A stretch of 64,000 nucleotides of DNA. Source: Frigoribacterium sp. ACAM 257 (GTDB lineage Bacteria > Actinomycetota > Actinomycetes > Actinomycetales > Microbacteriaceae). Positions within the stretch are counted from its first letter, which is position 1. Each line of letters starts with the position of its first letter. Under the pieces are notes generated by a model. The model did not search any database. It was not told where the DNA came from and saw nothing but the letters and a program-made list of their open reading frames with translations. The stretch lies in NCBI RefSeq assembly GCF_007954365.1, contig NZ_VOLO01000001.1:1178001-1242000 (forward strand), in the 5' to 3' direction. This document shows, piece by piece, positions 10,126 through 21,068 of the stretch. The position numbers were made by a program, and so were the translations under genes.

Positions 10126-10539
10126 CTAGGAGCGGTCGCCGTCCTGACGGCGTTCCCACCGGTCGTTGAGGCGATCCATCATGCTGCCGCTCCGAGCGGG
10201 ACGAGCTGCTGTCGGGCGCGCCGCGCCGGGAGCCGAAGGGCCGACCGACGGACGAGCCTGCGAGCCACGACGGGGAGGCGCCATCGCGAAGACCGCACCG
10301 GCCACGAGGAGCACGAAGCCGGCCACGCCGACGAGGGGACCCACGGGAGGAGTCCGGATGATGACGCCGGTGACGATGACCGCTATGCCGACGAGAGCCG
10401 CGAGCACGCCGATGACGACCATCGTGTAGTTCGGGCGCCCACGGCGCCCGCCGACCGTCGCCACGAAGTCGGAGTCGTTGCTGTAGAGGCTCCGCTCCAT
10501 CTCTTCGAGGAGTCGTTGCTCCTGTTCGGAAAGTGGCAT
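10126..10539 (-). CDS. DUF3040 membrane protein
   Basis: 137 residues starting MPLSEQEQRLLEEMERSLY, the family signature, followed by a Gly/Arg segment and two membrane segments (about 38-60 and 68-88), then a basic, Ser/Pro/Ala-rich tail. The function is unknown. An Rv2169c-like protein occupies the equivalent place in Mycobacterium. I chose the ATG at 10539 over an upstream start at 10560 because the family motif starts here and AAGGGA lies just upstream. Confidence 0.8.
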   Translation of the reverse strand: MPLSEQEQRLLEEMERSLYSNDSDFVATVGGRRGRPNYTMVVIGVLAALVGIAVIVTGVIIRTPPVGPLVGVAGFVLLVAGAVFAMAPPRRGSQARPSVGPSAPGAARPTAARPARSGSMMDRLNDRWERRQDGDRS

Positions 10540-10624
10540 CTCTTTGTTCCCTTCGAGCACAGGCCCCGCGGCCTCGGGATCACCGCGTGTGGATACGGGC
10601 GAGTGTATGCCCGTGCGCTGTGGC

Positions 10625-10637
10625 TAGGCTAGGCAGC
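10625..10637 (+). promoter_or_regulatory. -10 box TAGGCT, likely leaderless promoter
   Basis: TAGGCT at 10625-10630 is followed by 7 bases and the GTG start at 10638. No Shine-Dalgarno sequence lies between, so transcription probably starts at or next to the start codon. Confidence 0.55.
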
Positions 10638-11759
10638 GTGGCTGAGAGTACGCGGTTAGTGGACGTCGTTCAAGAGCGCATCGATCGGTTCCTCGACGAC
10701 CGCCGACCGGCCCTCCGGGGCATCGCTGACGACCTCTCCCCCTTCGCCGTCTTCTCGAGCGACCTGCTCCGCGGGGGCAAGCGGTTCCGTGCCCTCTTCT
10801 GCTACTGGGGATGGCAGTCCGTCGCCGGTCGCGACGCCGGGTTCGACCCCCTCGGCGCATCCGTCGACCAGCGCTCCCTCGACGCCGTGATGACCGCCTC
10901 CGTCGGGCTCGAGTTCTTCCACGCCGCCGCTCTCGTGCACGACGACATCATGGACAACTCCGACACGCGTCGCGGGCGCCCGGCCGCGCACCGCCGCTTC
11001 GAGGCCCTGCACCGCGACGGCGGCTGGCTCGGCTCCGCGTCCGGCTTCGGCACGTCCGCCGCGCTCCTCATGGGCGACCTCCTCCTCGCGTGGAGCGACG
11101 AGCAGATCAGCGAGGCCCTCGACGCGCTCGAGTCACGGGGCGCCGCGCTCTCCGCACGACGCGAGTTCAACCGCATGCGCACCGAGGTCACGGTGGGCCA
11201 GTACCTCGACATCCTCGAGGAGAACGCGTGGCGGAGCGTACCCGACGTGGACCTGCTGCCGCGGGCGCAGAGGGTGATCGTCTACAAGTCCGCCAAGTAC
11301 AGCGTCGAGGCCCCGCTCACGATCGGAGCGGCCATGGCAGGCGGCTCGCAGGCGGAGCTCGAATCGCTGCGACGCTTCGGGCTGCCCCTCGGCATCGCCT
11401 ACCAGCTGCGCGACGACCTGCTCGGCGTCTTCGGCGACCCCGAGGTGACCGGCAAGCCCGCCGGCGACGACCTCCGCGAGGGCAAGCGCACCGTCCTGGT
11501 GGCGACGGCCCGCCGAGCTCTGCCGCCGAGCTCGGTCCGTCTGCTCGACGAGCTGCTGGGCGACCCCGACCTCGACGACGACCAGATCGGCGTGCTGCAG
11601 GCGACGCTGAAGGAGTCGGGGGCGGTGGAGGCGGTGGAGCAGTCGATCACCGACCAGGTCGAGCGCGCCGTGGCGGCGCTCGGGAGCGCGGATCTCGCCC
11701 CGTCGGCCCGGGCCCAGCTCACGCGGCTCGCCGACACGGTGACGAAGCGCACCTACTAG
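10638..11759 (+). CDS. Polyprenyl diphosphate synthase, GGPP-synthase type
   Basis: All-alpha trans-prenyltransferase that condenses isopentenyl diphosphate onto allylic diphosphates. 373 residues with LRGGKRFRALF, the first Asp-rich motif HDDIMDNSDTRRGRP, a central GQYLDILEE, and the second Asp-rich region YQLRDDLLGVFGD followed by GDDLREGKRT. Chain length cannot be told with certainty; the motif set resembles IdsA-type GGPP synthases, and an idsA gene sits at this place in Mycobacterium/Corynebacterium. It converges on the Rv2175c-like gene. Confidence 0.88.
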   Translation: MAESTRLVDVVQERIDRFLDDRRPALRGIADDLSPFAVFSSDLLRGGKRFRALFCYWGWQSVAGRDAGFDPLGASVDQRSLDAVMTASVGLEFFHAAALVHDDIMDNSDTRRGRPAAHRRFEALHRDGGWLGSASGFGTSAALLMGDLLLAWSDEQISEALDALESRGAALSARREFNRMRTEVTVGQYLDILEENAWRSVPDVDLLPRAQRVIVYKSAKYSVEAPLTIGAAMAGGSQAELESLRRFGLPLGIAYQLRDDLLGVFGDPEVTGKPAGDDLREGKRTVLVATARRALPPSSVRLLDELLGDPDLDDDQIGVLQATLKESGAVEAVEQSITDQVERAVAALGSADLAPSARAQLTRLADTVTKRTY

Positions 11760-11762
11760 GGG

Positions 11763-11782
11763 CCCCGGCCGTCACGGCGGGG
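11763..11782. terminator. Possible bidirectional hairpin between convergent genes
   Basis: CCCCG, G bulge, CCG, loop TCA, CGG, CGGGG forms a short hairpin just past the prenyl synthase stop. There is no T-tract, so this is a weak call. Confidence 0.35.
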
Positions 11783-11805
11783 CGACGACCAGGCGCAGCC
11801 GACGC

Positions 11806-12162
11806 TCAGAGGAGGCTCTGCGCCACCCGCCGCACCTCGGCCTTGCGCCCGGCCCGGAGGGCGTCCACCGGGGAGACGCCCAGGCTGTCCTCGACGGAGA
11901 GCATCCAGTCGAGCGCCTCGTCGTCGGTGAACCCGTTGTCGGCGAGGACGGTGGCGGTGCCGCGCAGCTCGTGCATCGGCTCGCCGTCGACCAGGAAGAC
12001 CGCCGGGGTCACGACGACGCCGTCGACTCGGGTGGAGAGGAGGACGTGGTCCTCGAAGAGCCGGTGCACGCGACTGACGCTGAGGTCGAGCATCTCGACG
12101 AGGTCGGGCACGGCAAGCCACTCGGTGTTCTCGAACCACGGCTGCTGAGAGAGATCGGTCAC
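11806..12162 (-). CDS. Rv2175c-like DNA-binding protein, PknL substrate homologue
   Basis: 118 residues. The N-terminal half (WLAVPDLVEMLDLSVSRVHRLFEDHVLL) is helix-turn-helix-like; the C-terminal half (ALDWMLSVEDSLGVSPVDALRAGRKAEVRRVAQSLL) is typical of the Rv2175c family. In M. tuberculosis this protein is phosphorylated by PknL, encoded next to it. Here pknL is also close, separated only by the LysM gene. GTG start at 12162. Its DNA target is unknown. Confidence 0.82.
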   Translation of the reverse strand: MTDLSQQPWFENTEWLAVPDLVEMLDLSVSRVHRLFEDHVLLSTRVDGVVVTPAVFLVDGEPMHELRGTATVLADNGFTDDEALDWMLSVEDSLGVSPVDALRAGRKAEVRRVAQSLL

Positions 12163-12250
12163 GGGTCAACCTTGCCACGCTCACCCGTCGCTGCGTGCCG
12201 AGGCCGCGGAGAGCGACCCTCAGTCACACGCGTCACTCCCGTCACTGTGA

Positions 12251-12279
12251 TTGACACGAGTGGTCAGCTGTGCCAACTT
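12251..12279 (+). promoter_or_regulatory. Candidate sigma-A promoter of the LysM gene
   Basis: TTGACA at 12251-12256 matches the -35 consensus. After a 17-base spacer, CAACTT at 12274-12279 is an imperfect -10. This is the best -35 hexamer I found and it gives a leader of about 65 bases. Confidence 0.45.
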
Positions 12280-12349
12280 TGCAGCACGAGACACGCCGTC
12301 GCGGCTCAGGTCGTCGACGTGTCGGACGCCACGACCCGAGGATCACCTC

Positions 12350-13735
12350 ATGAACGACAGCAGCTCGGACCGCGCCCTCGACCTCGACGGGGACGCCGTC
12401 GCGCCCCGACCCTCACGGCTTCCCGGCGCCGCCTTCGGTCGCGGGGCCCTCGACGCCGACGGACGCGGGGCTCGGTCCCGGGCCGCACGCTCCATGCTCC
12501 AGACGGTGCCCATCATGCTCGTCGGGTCGATGGCCCTCAGCCTCGGGATGACCGGCCCGATCGCCTCGCTCGCGCACGACCAGCAGCCCACGAAGAAGCC
12601 GCACGCCGCCCCGCGTCCGTTCTCGCTGCCCCCCACCGCCGCCGCTCCGGCCCCCGAGTCGACCGTCTCGACGGTCGACGTGGCGGCAGCGTCGCGGACG
12701 GTCCTCGCGCCGTCGACGTACACCGTGGTCGCCGGCGACACCGTCGCCAGCATCGCCGCCTCCTTCGGACTCAGCACCGCCTCCGTGCTCGCCCTCAACG
12801 GGCTCAGCTGGAAGTCGACCATCTTCCCCGGCCAGACGCTCAGCCTGGTCGCCTCCGCCCCGTCGCCCGCTCCGGCCGCGCCGGCCAGCGCCCCGCGGAC
12901 GGCCGCCGCCGGCAGCTACACCATCGCTCGCGGCGACACTCTCAGCTCCATCGCCGGCGCGCACGGCGTGAGCACGGCGTCCCTCCTCGGCGCCAACGGC
13001 CTCAGCTGGTCGAGCATCATCTACCCCGGCCAGGTGCTGTCCCTCCCGGGCGGCGCCTCGACGGCCGCCGCCCCGGCAGCGCCGAGCGCCACCTCGTCCT
13101 CGTCCGCGGCGGGCGCCGGCCACGTCATCCGCAGCGGCGAGACGATCGCATCCATCGCCCGCCAGACCGGCACGACGGTCCAGGCCCTCCTCGCCGCCAA
13201 CGGACTCAGCATGACGAGCACGATCTACGCGGGTCGCACCCTCGTCGTCCCCGGCACCTCGACGGCAGCTCCCACGGCGAGGACGGCCGCGGCCACCACC
13301 AGCGTCGCTCCGCTGACCACCGGCACCGCGCTCACGGCCGAGCAGCAGCAGAACGCCCGGGTAGTCATCCGGGTGGGGCGCGAGCTCGGCGTCGGCGACC
13401 AGGCCATCGTCGTGGCGCTGGCCGCGGCGGCGCAGGAGTCGAGCCTCAGGAACATCCACCACGGCGACCGCGACTCGCTCGGCCTGTTCCAGCAGCGTCC
13501 GAGCACCGGCTGGGGCACGCCCTCGCAGCTGACCGACGCCGTCCACGCCACGAAGCTCTTCTTCGGCGGTCGTTCGAACCCCAACGCGGGCAAGACGCGC
13601 GGCCTTCTCGACGTCCCGGGCTGGGCGTCCATGTCGGTCACCGACGCGGCCCAGGCGGTCCAGATCTCGGCGTACCCGACGGCCTACGCCAAGTGGGAGG
13701 CCCCCGCGCGCACCTGGCTCAGCACCCTGGGCTGA
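12350..13735 (+). CDS. Secreted/anchored triple-LysM protein with lysozyme-like domain
   Basis: 461 residues. A cytoplasmic tail of about 45 residues is followed by one membrane segment or signal anchor (TVPIMLVGSMALSLGMTGPIAS). Three LysM domains follow (YTVVAGDTVASIAASFG, YTIARGDTLSSIAGAHG, HVIRSGETIASIARQTG), separated by Ala/Pro/Ser linkers. The C-terminal domain of about 130 residues has AAAAQESSL with a candidate catalytic Glu363, then SLGLFQQRPSTGWG, resembling lysozyme/lytic-transglycosylase folds. The likely role is cleavage or remodelling of peptidoglycan. Enzyme activity is inferred. Confidence 0.8.
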   Translation: MNDSSSDRALDLDGDAVAPRPSRLPGAAFGRGALDADGRGARSRAARSMLQTVPIMLVGSMALSLGMTGPIASLAHDQQPTKKPHAAPRPFSLPPTAAAPAPESTVSTVDVAAASRTVLAPSTYTVVAGDTVASIAASFGLSTASVLALNGLSWKSTIFPGQTLSLVASAPSPAPAAPASAPRTAAAGSYTIARGDTLSSIAGAHGVSTASLLGANGLSWSSIIYPGQVLSLPGGASTAAAPAAPSATSSSSAAGAGHVIRSGETIASIARQTGTTVQALLAANGLSMTSTIYAGRTLVVPGTSTAAPTARTAAATTSVAPLTTGTALTAEQQQNARVVIRVGRELGVGDQAIVVALAAAAQESSLRNIHHGDRDSLGLFQQRPSTGWGTPSQLTDAVHATKLFFGGRSNPNAGKTRGLLDVPGWASMSVTDAAQAVQISAYPTAYAKWEAPARTWLSTLG

Positions 13736-13811
13736 GCTGCCGACGCGACTCCGTGCGGACCTCGTTCGACACGCGCCGGTGAGCCGCGTCGGACACCGGC
13801 CCTCCGGCTCG

Positions 13812-13824
13812 TAAGATCGCCTCG
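13812..13824 (+). promoter_or_regulatory. -10 box TAAGAT, likely leaderless promoter of pknL
   Basis: TAAGAT at 13812-13817 is followed by 7 bases and the ATG at 13825, with no ribosome-binding site between. Confidence 0.55.
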
Positions 13825-15783
<1,959 letters not shown>

Positions 15784-15847
15784 GCTCGCGGCCGCAGTGA
15801 CCGCGGGATCGCCTCCACCCCGGCCCTTGCCGTCGTCGGCAGGGACG

Positions 15848-15885
15848 ACGACGGGCCCGTCTCGCTGAGGAGACGGCCCCGTCGT
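15848..15885. terminator. Bidirectional hairpin between pknL and aroG
   Basis: ACGACGGG and CCGTCTC pair with GAGACGG and CCCGTCGT around a 6-base loop, with one C-C mismatch. It lies between two convergent genes and lacks a T-tract. Confidence 0.5.
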
Positions 15886-15917
15886 GTCGGCCGGCCCGGC
15901 GGCCGAGGGAGCTGGGC

Positions 15918-17303
15918 CTAGTTGGCCGCCAGCTCCTCCGCCACGAGGAACGCCAGCTCGAGCGACTGCATGTGGTTCAGGCGCGGGTCGCAGAGCGACT
16001 CGTACCGAGTGGCGAGCGTGGCCTCGTCGATGTGCTCCGATCCGCCGAGGCACTCGGTCACGTCGTCGCCGGTCAGCTCGATGTGGATGCCGCCCGGGTG
16101 CGTGCCCGCGGCACGGTGTGCCTCGAAGAAGCCCTTGACCTCGTCCATGATCTCTTCGAACCGACGGGTCTTGTAGCCCGTCGGGGTCGTGAGGCCGTTC
16201 CCGTGCATCGGGTCGCTGACCCAGAGCGGAGTCGCGTCGGCGCCCTTGATCGCCTCGAGCAGCGGAGGAAGCGAGTCACGGATCTTTCCGGCGCCCATCC
16301 GGGTGATGAACGTGAGGCGACCGGGCTCGCGCTCGGGGTCGAGCACGTCGATGAGACGGAGCATGTCGTCCGGCGTGGTCGACGGGCCCAGCTTGACGCC
16401 GATCGGGTTGCGGACCCGCGAGAGGAAGTCGACGTGCGCCCCGTCGAGGTCGCGGGTGCGCTCGCCGATCCACACGAAGTGCGACGACAGGACGTAGGGG
16501 TCGCCGGTCCGCGAGTCGATGCGGGTCATGGGTCGCTCGTAGTCCATCAGCAGCCCCTCGTGGCTGGTGTAGAACTCGACGCGCTTGAGCTCGTCGAAGT
16601 CGGCGCCGGCCGCCTCCATGAAGCGGATGGCCTTGTCGATCTCCTTCGCGAGGTGCTCGTAGGCGGCGTTGGCCGGATTCGACGCGAAGCCGCGGTTCCA
16701 GCTGTGCACCTGACGGAGGTCGGCGAAGCCGCCCTGCGTGAAGGCGCGGATCAGGTTGATCGTCGATGCAGAGGTGTGGTACCCCTTCACGAGACGGGCA
16801 GGGTCGGCCCGTCGGGACTCGGGCGTGAAGTCGTAGCCGTTGACGATGTCGCCCCGGTAGGCAGGCAAGGTCACACCGTCGCGGGTCTCGTCGTCGCTCG
16901 AGCGCGGCTTGGCGAACTGGCCTGCCATGCGCCCCATCTTGATGACGGGGACGGAGGCGCCGTACGTGAGGACGACGGCCATCTGCAGGATCGTCTTGAC
17001 TCGGTCGCGGATCTGGTCGGCGGTGGCGCCGGCGAACGTCTCGGCGCAGTCGCCGCCCTGCAGCAGGAACGCGTCCCCGCGGGCCGCCGCGGCGAGCCGG
17101 TCGCGCAGCGTGTCGACCTCGCCTGCGAAGACGAGCGGAGGGAGCGCGGCGATCTCGGCCGACGCTGCCTGGACCGCAGAGGGGTCGGGCCACGCGGGCT
17201 GCTGCTTGATGGGGAGCGTGCGCCAGTAGTCGAGTCCGTCGATCACGTCGGTGGTGGAGGCGTCGGTGACGACGCCCGCGGACGGTTCGGCGATGGGGAC
17301 CAC
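15918..17303 (-). CDS. aroG: Class II 3-deoxy-7-phosphoheptulonate synthase
   Basis: First enzyme of the shikimate pathway: condenses phosphoenolpyruvate and erythrose 4-phosphate. 461 residues of the plant-like class II type, with LLQGGDCAETF, KMGRMAGQFAKPRS, the ETRDGVTLPAYRGD loop, and the C-terminal PHPGGIHIE-like segment (HPGGIHIELTGDDVTECLGG). The GTG at 17303 has AAGGAAG upstream. aroG follows pknL in Mycobacterium as well. Confidence 0.95.
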   Translation of the reverse strand: MVPIAEPSAGVVTDASTTDVIDGLDYWRTLPIKQQPAWPDPSAVQAASAEIAALPPLVFAGEVDTLRDRLAAAARGDAFLLQGGDCAETFAGATADQIRDRVKTILQMAVVLTYGASVPVIKMGRMAGQFAKPRSSDDETRDGVTLPAYRGDIVNGYDFTPESRRADPARLVKGYHTSASTINLIRAFTQGGFADLRQVHSWNRGFASNPANAAYEHLAKEIDKAIRFMEAAGADFDELKRVEFYTSHEGLLMDYERPMTRIDSRTGDPYVLSSHFVWIGERTRDLDGAHVDFLSRVRNPIGVKLGPSTTPDDMLRLIDVLDPEREPGRLTFITRMGAGKIRDSLPPLLEAIKGADATPLWVSDPMHGNGLTTPTGYKTRRFEEIMDEVKGFFEAHRAAGTHPGGIHIELTGDDVTECLGGSEHIDEATLATRYESLCDPRLNHMQSLELAFLVAEELAAN

Positions 17304-17357
17304 GGTCTTCCTTGCGGCTAGGGCGAGCCAGGGACCGATCGATCCCGGCGGTCGAGC

Positions 17358-18047
17358 CTACCGCGCGGAGGCGACGCGCTTCTCCTTCACCGAGGACGCG
17401 TAGACGTCGGCGTACTCCTGGCCGCTCAGGGCGCCGAGCTCGTACATGATCTCGTCGGTGATCGACCGGAGGATGAACCGGTCGCCCTCCATGCCCTCGA
17501 ACCTGCTGAAGTCGAGCGGCTCGCCGAAGACGATGCCGACCCGTCGGATCTTCGGGATCTTCGTGCCGGTCTTCATCACCTTCTCGGTGTCGATCATGGC
17601 GACGGGCACGACGGGGACGTGCCCCTCGAGGATCATGCGCGCCACGCCGGTGCGGCCTCGGTAGAGCTTGCCGTCGGGGCTGCGGGTGCCCTCCGGGTAG
17701 ATGCCCAGCTGCTCGCCGCGGCGCAGGACCGACAGGCCCGTCGCGAGCGACGCCTCCGACGCCTTGCCGCCGGACCGGTCGATCGACAGCTGACCGGTGG
17801 CGGTGAAGAACAGCCGCATCGCCCTGCCCTTGATGCCCGACCCGGTGAAGTAGTCGCTCTTCGCGAGGAAGGAGATCCGACGTTCGAGCGCGAGCGGCAG
17901 GAAGATCGAGTCGACGAACGAGAGGTGGTTGCTCGCGAAGATCACGGCACCGGACGCCGGGACGTTCTCGAGGCCCCGGACCCAGGGCCGGAACACGGTG
18001 AGCATGAGCGGGCTCGCCACCATCGTCTTCAAGAACCAGTAGAGCAT
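17358..18047 (-). CDS. 1-acyl-sn-glycerol-3-phosphate acyltransferase (PlsC family)
   Basis: 229 residues. PlsC/AGPAT motif I SNHLSFVDS (NHx4D), motif III YPEGTRSPDG and motif IV PVVPVAMIDT. The N-terminal FLKTMVASPLMLTVFR is amphipathic or hydrophobic and probably binds the membrane. It makes phosphatidate from lysophosphatidate. The ATG at 18047 has GGGAGGAG upstream. It lies 29 bases after the glucokinase gene, so co-transcription is likely. Confidence 0.9.
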   Translation of the reverse strand: MLYWFLKTMVASPLMLTVFRPWVRGLENVPASGAVIFASNHLSFVDSIFLPLALERRISFLAKSDYFTGSGIKGRAMRLFFTATGQLSIDRSGGKASEASLATGLSVLRRGEQLGIYPEGTRSPDGKLYRGRTGVARMILEGHVPVVPVAMIDTEKVMKTGTKIPKIRRVGIVFGEPLDFSRFEGMEGDRFILRSITDEIMYELGALSGQEYADVYASSVKEKRVASAR

Positions 18048-18076
18048 CGGGGCTCCTCCCTCTCGGCGGTCGGAGT

Positions 18077-19027
18077 CTATCGAGTGGACGCGTGCAGCCT
18101 GGCCAGGTCGGCGGCGCCCACGACGCCCGCGTCGTTGACCAGCTCGGCGATGACGAAGTCCGGTTCGGGGTGGAAGCCCCGAGCGGGCAGGTGCTCGTGG
18201 AACGCCTTGCGGACGGGGGCGAGGAGGAGCTCGCCCGACTGCGCGACTCCCCCGCCGAAGACGAAGACCTGGGGATCCAGGATGGCGGCGAGGGAGGCGG
18301 CGGCCTGGCCGAGCCACGTGCCCAGCTGGCGGAGCGCCTCGAGGGCCCCCGGGTCACCCGCCTGCATCAACGCGGCGACGTCGTGGCCCGAGAGCTCGCC
18401 CTTCTCGGCACGCACGGCCGCCAGGGCGGAGCCGACGCCGCCGAGGTCCGCGACCTCGCCGGCCATCCGCAGCAGGGCGCGGCCGGATCCGTACTGCTCG
18501 ATGCAGCCGCGCGCACCGCAGCCGCAGGGCAGGCCGTCGGGCACGATGCGCATGTGGCCGAGCTCGCCCCCGGTGCCGAAGCCGCCGCGGAGCAGGCGGT
18601 CCTGGGCGACGACGGCCCCGCCGACTCCGGTGCCGATCGTGAGCATCGTCATGTCGCTCGCGAGGCGTCCGGCGCCGAAGCGGAACTCGGCCCAGCCCGC
18701 GGCGTTCGCGTCGTTGTCGATCGTGATGTGCAGGTCGAGCTGCTCGGAGAGCCGGGCCCGCAGGGGCTCGTTGCGCCACGGGATGTTCGGCGTGTAGTAG
18801 ACGACGGACTGCGAGGCGTCGATGAACCCGGGAGCCGCGACGCCGGCGGCCACGACGTCGGGATGACGAGCCTGCAGCTGCTTCACCATGGCGACGACGG
18901 CGTCGACGATCGCGCCGGCGTCGCCGGCAGGGGTCGGGACCCTCTCTTCTGCGACGATCTCGCCGAGCTCGGTGACGACTCCGCCCGCGATCTTGGTCCC
19001 GCCGATGTCAATGCCTATTGCCTGCAC
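18077..19027 (-). CDS. ROK-family glucokinase
   Basis: 316 residues. The phosphate motif is near the N-terminus (GIDIGGTKIAGG), with a second ATP motif (TIGTGVGGAVV), the catalytic region TIDNDANAAGWAE, and the zinc-binding signature CGCGARGCIEQYGSG of ROK kinases. It phosphorylates glucose in the cytoplasm; the exact sugar is not shown by sequence. GTG start at 19027 with a -10 box only 8 bases away. A homologous glucokinase next to plsC and fadD is known in Corynebacterium. Confidence 0.88.
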   Translation of the reverse strand: MQAIGIDIGGTKIAGGVVTELGEIVAEERVPTPAGDAGAIVDAVVAMVKQLQARHPDVVAAGVAAPGFIDASQSVVYYTPNIPWRNEPLRARLSEQLDLHITIDNDANAAGWAEFRFGAGRLASDMTMLTIGTGVGGAVVAQDRLLRGGFGTGGELGHMRIVPDGLPCGCGARGCIEQYGSGRALLRMAGEVADLGGVGSALAAVRAEKGELSGHDVAALMQAGDPGALEALRQLGTWLGQAAASLAAILDPQVFVFGGGVAQSGELLLAPVRKAFHEHLPARGFHPEPDFVIAELVNDAGVVGAADLARLHASTR

Positions 19028-19041
19028 GAGCGACGAGTCTA
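19028..19041 (-). promoter_or_regulatory. -10 box TAGACT, likely leaderless promoter of the glucokinase
   Basis: On the minus strand TAGACT (19036-19041) is followed by 8 bases and the GTG at 19027, without a ribosome-binding site. Confidence 0.5.
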
Positions 19042-19148
19042 GCCTCGGGCGCTCTCCTGCCGTTCCCCGACGCCCCCAGATCGTCACGGGACGGACGGAC
19101 GGGCCCCCGCTAAGCTCGTCGGACCCTGCCGGTGCCGAAGGAGCTGCC

Positions 19149-21002
19149 GTGAACGAACACACCGTCCCCCTCGTGGTCCCCGCCGACCCGACCGCCAACG
19201 CGACCGACCTGCTCGTGGAACGAGCCGCGTCGACGCCGAACGAGCCGTTGTTCTCCGTGCCCGACGGCACGGGCGGCTGGACCGACGTCACGGCTGCCGA
19301 GTTCGCCGCCCGTGTGCGCGAGGTCGCGAAGGGCCTCATCGCCGCCGGCATCCAGCCCGGCGACGTCGTCGGCCTGATGAGCCGCACCCGCTACGAGTGG
19401 ACGCTGATCGACTTCGCCGTCTGGTTCGCCGGCGCGCTGCTCGTGCCGGTCTACGAGACCTCGTCGCCGAGCCAGGTGCACTGGAACCTCAGCGACTCGG
19501 GCGCCGTGGCGGTCATCGTCGAGACTGCGGACCACTTCGCGCGCTTCGACGAGGTGCACCCCGAGCTGCCGGACGTCGCCCACGTCTGGCAGATCGACCT
19601 CGGCGACCTCGACAAGCTCGCCCGCTCGGGGCGGGGCGTCTCGGACGACGAGCTCGAGCGCCGCCGCACGCTGGCGAACGGCGACGATCTCGCCACCATC
19701 ATCTACACGTCGGGCACCACCGGTCGCCCCAAGGGCTGCATGCTCACCCACGCCAACTTCGTCGAGACCAGCCGCAACGCCGCGGTGGCCATGGGCGACG
19801 TCGTGGCGCCGGGCTCCTCGACCCTCCTCTTCATCACGACGGCCCACGTCTTCGCCCGGTTCATCGCCGTGTTGTCCGTCCACGCCGGGGTCAAGGTGGG
19901 GCACCAGGCCGACACCAAGCAGCTCCTGCCGTCGCTCGCCTCCTTCCGCCCCTCGTTCCTGCTCGCGGTGCCCCGCGTGTTCGAGAAGGTCTACAACTCG
20001 GCCGAGCAGAAGGCCGAGGCCTCGGGCAAGGGCGGCATCTTCCGCCAGGCCGTCGCCGTCGCCATCGCGCACTCCAAGGCCCTCGACGAGGGAACGGTGC
20101 CCGTCGGCCTGCGCCTCCGCTTCGCCCTCTTCGACCGGCTCGTCTACCGCAAGCTCAAGAAGGCGATGGGCGGGAACATCCGCTACGCCGTGTCGGGCTC
20201 CGCCCCTCTGGGCACGCGCCTCGGGCACTTCTTCCGCAGCCTCGACATCCGGATCCTCGAGGGCTACGGCCTGACCGAGACCACGGCGCCGGCCTCGGTG
20301 AACCTGGTGTCCCGGTTCAAGATCGGCACGGTCGGGCCGGCGCTGCCGGGTGTCTCGCTGCGGATCGACGACGACGGCGAGGTGCTGGTGAAGGGCGAGA
20401 ACGTCTTCGCCGGCTACTGGAGGAACGAGGAGGAGACGGCCGCGGTCATGCAGGACGGCTGGTTCCGCACGGGCGACCTGGGCAGCCTCGACAGCGACGG
20501 CTACCTCACCATCACCGGCCGCAAGAAGGAGATCATCGTCACGGCCGGCGGCAAGAACGTCGCCCCCGCCGTGCTCGAGGACCCGATCCGGGCGAACCCG
20601 CTCGTCGGCCAGGTCGTCGTCGTGGGCGACCAGCGCCCGTTCATCTCGGCGCTCGTCACCCTCGACACCGAGATGCTGCCGGTCTGGCTCAACAACGCGG
20701 GCGAGGCGGCCGACATGCCGCTCGCGGAGGCTGCCGAGCACCCTGCCGTCCTGGCCGAGGTGCAGAGGGCCGTCGACCTCGCGAACGAAGCGGTGTCCCG
20801 CGCAGAGTCGATCCGCAAGTTCGTCGTCCTGCCGATCGAGCTCACCGAGGCCAGCGGCCACCTCACGCCCAAGATGAGCGTCAAGCGCGCCGTCGTGATC
20901 GAGGACTTCGCCGGCCAGATCGCCGACCTGTACTCGATCTACCCGAACACGGAGTCGGTCAGGACCGTCTCCCCGGCCGGCGAGGGCGGGCCGATCAGCT
21001 GA
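19149..21002 (+). CDS. Long-chain acyl-CoA synthetase (FadD15 type)
   Basis: 617 residues. AMP-binding P-loop YTSGTTGRPKGCMLTH, motif EGYGLTETTAPAS, TGDLGSLDSDGYLTITGRKKEI and the C-terminal LTPKMSVKR. It activates fatty acids to acyl-CoA with ATP. GTG start at 19149 with AAGGAG upstream; a possible -10 TAAGCT lies at 19111-19116. It is divergent from the glucokinase gene. Confidence 0.92.
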   Translation: MNEHTVPLVVPADPTANATDLLVERAASTPNEPLFSVPDGTGGWTDVTAAEFAARVREVAKGLIAAGIQPGDVVGLMSRTRYEWTLIDFAVWFAGALLVPVYETSSPSQVHWNLSDSGAVAVIVETADHFARFDEVHPELPDVAHVWQIDLGDLDKLARSGRGVSDDELERRRTLANGDDLATIIYTSGTTGRPKGCMLTHANFVETSRNAAVAMGDVVAPGSSTLLFITTAHVFARFIAVLSVHAGVKVGHQADTKQLLPSLASFRPSFLLAVPRVFEKVYNSAEQKAEASGKGGIFRQAVAVAIAHSKALDEGTVPVGLRLRFALFDRLVYRKLKKAMGGNIRYAVSGSAPLGTRLGHFFRSLDIRILEGYGLTETTAPASVNLVSRFKIGTVGPALPGVSLRIDDDGEVLVKGENVFAGYWRNEEETAAVMQDGWFRTGDLGSLDSDGYLTITGRKKEIIVTAGGKNVAPAVLEDPIRANPLVGQVVVVGDQRPFISALVTLDTEMLPVWLNNAGEAADMPLAEAAEHPAVLAEVQRAVDLANEAVSRAESIRKFVVLPIELTEASGHLTPKMSVKRAVVIEDFAGQIADLYSIYPNTESVRTVSPAGEGGPIS

Positions 21003-21068
21003 CCCGTCGACCCCGTCGGCTCCTGGATGCCCAGCGCCGCGGCGCCCGTGTCGCCTCGGGGCTGCAGC

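Noticed and set aside
12163-12349. Possible c-di-AMP (ydaO) riboswitch before the LysM gene
   Set aside because: Such riboswitches often precede muralytic genes, but the leader after the likely promoter is only about 65 bases and I see no conserved core.
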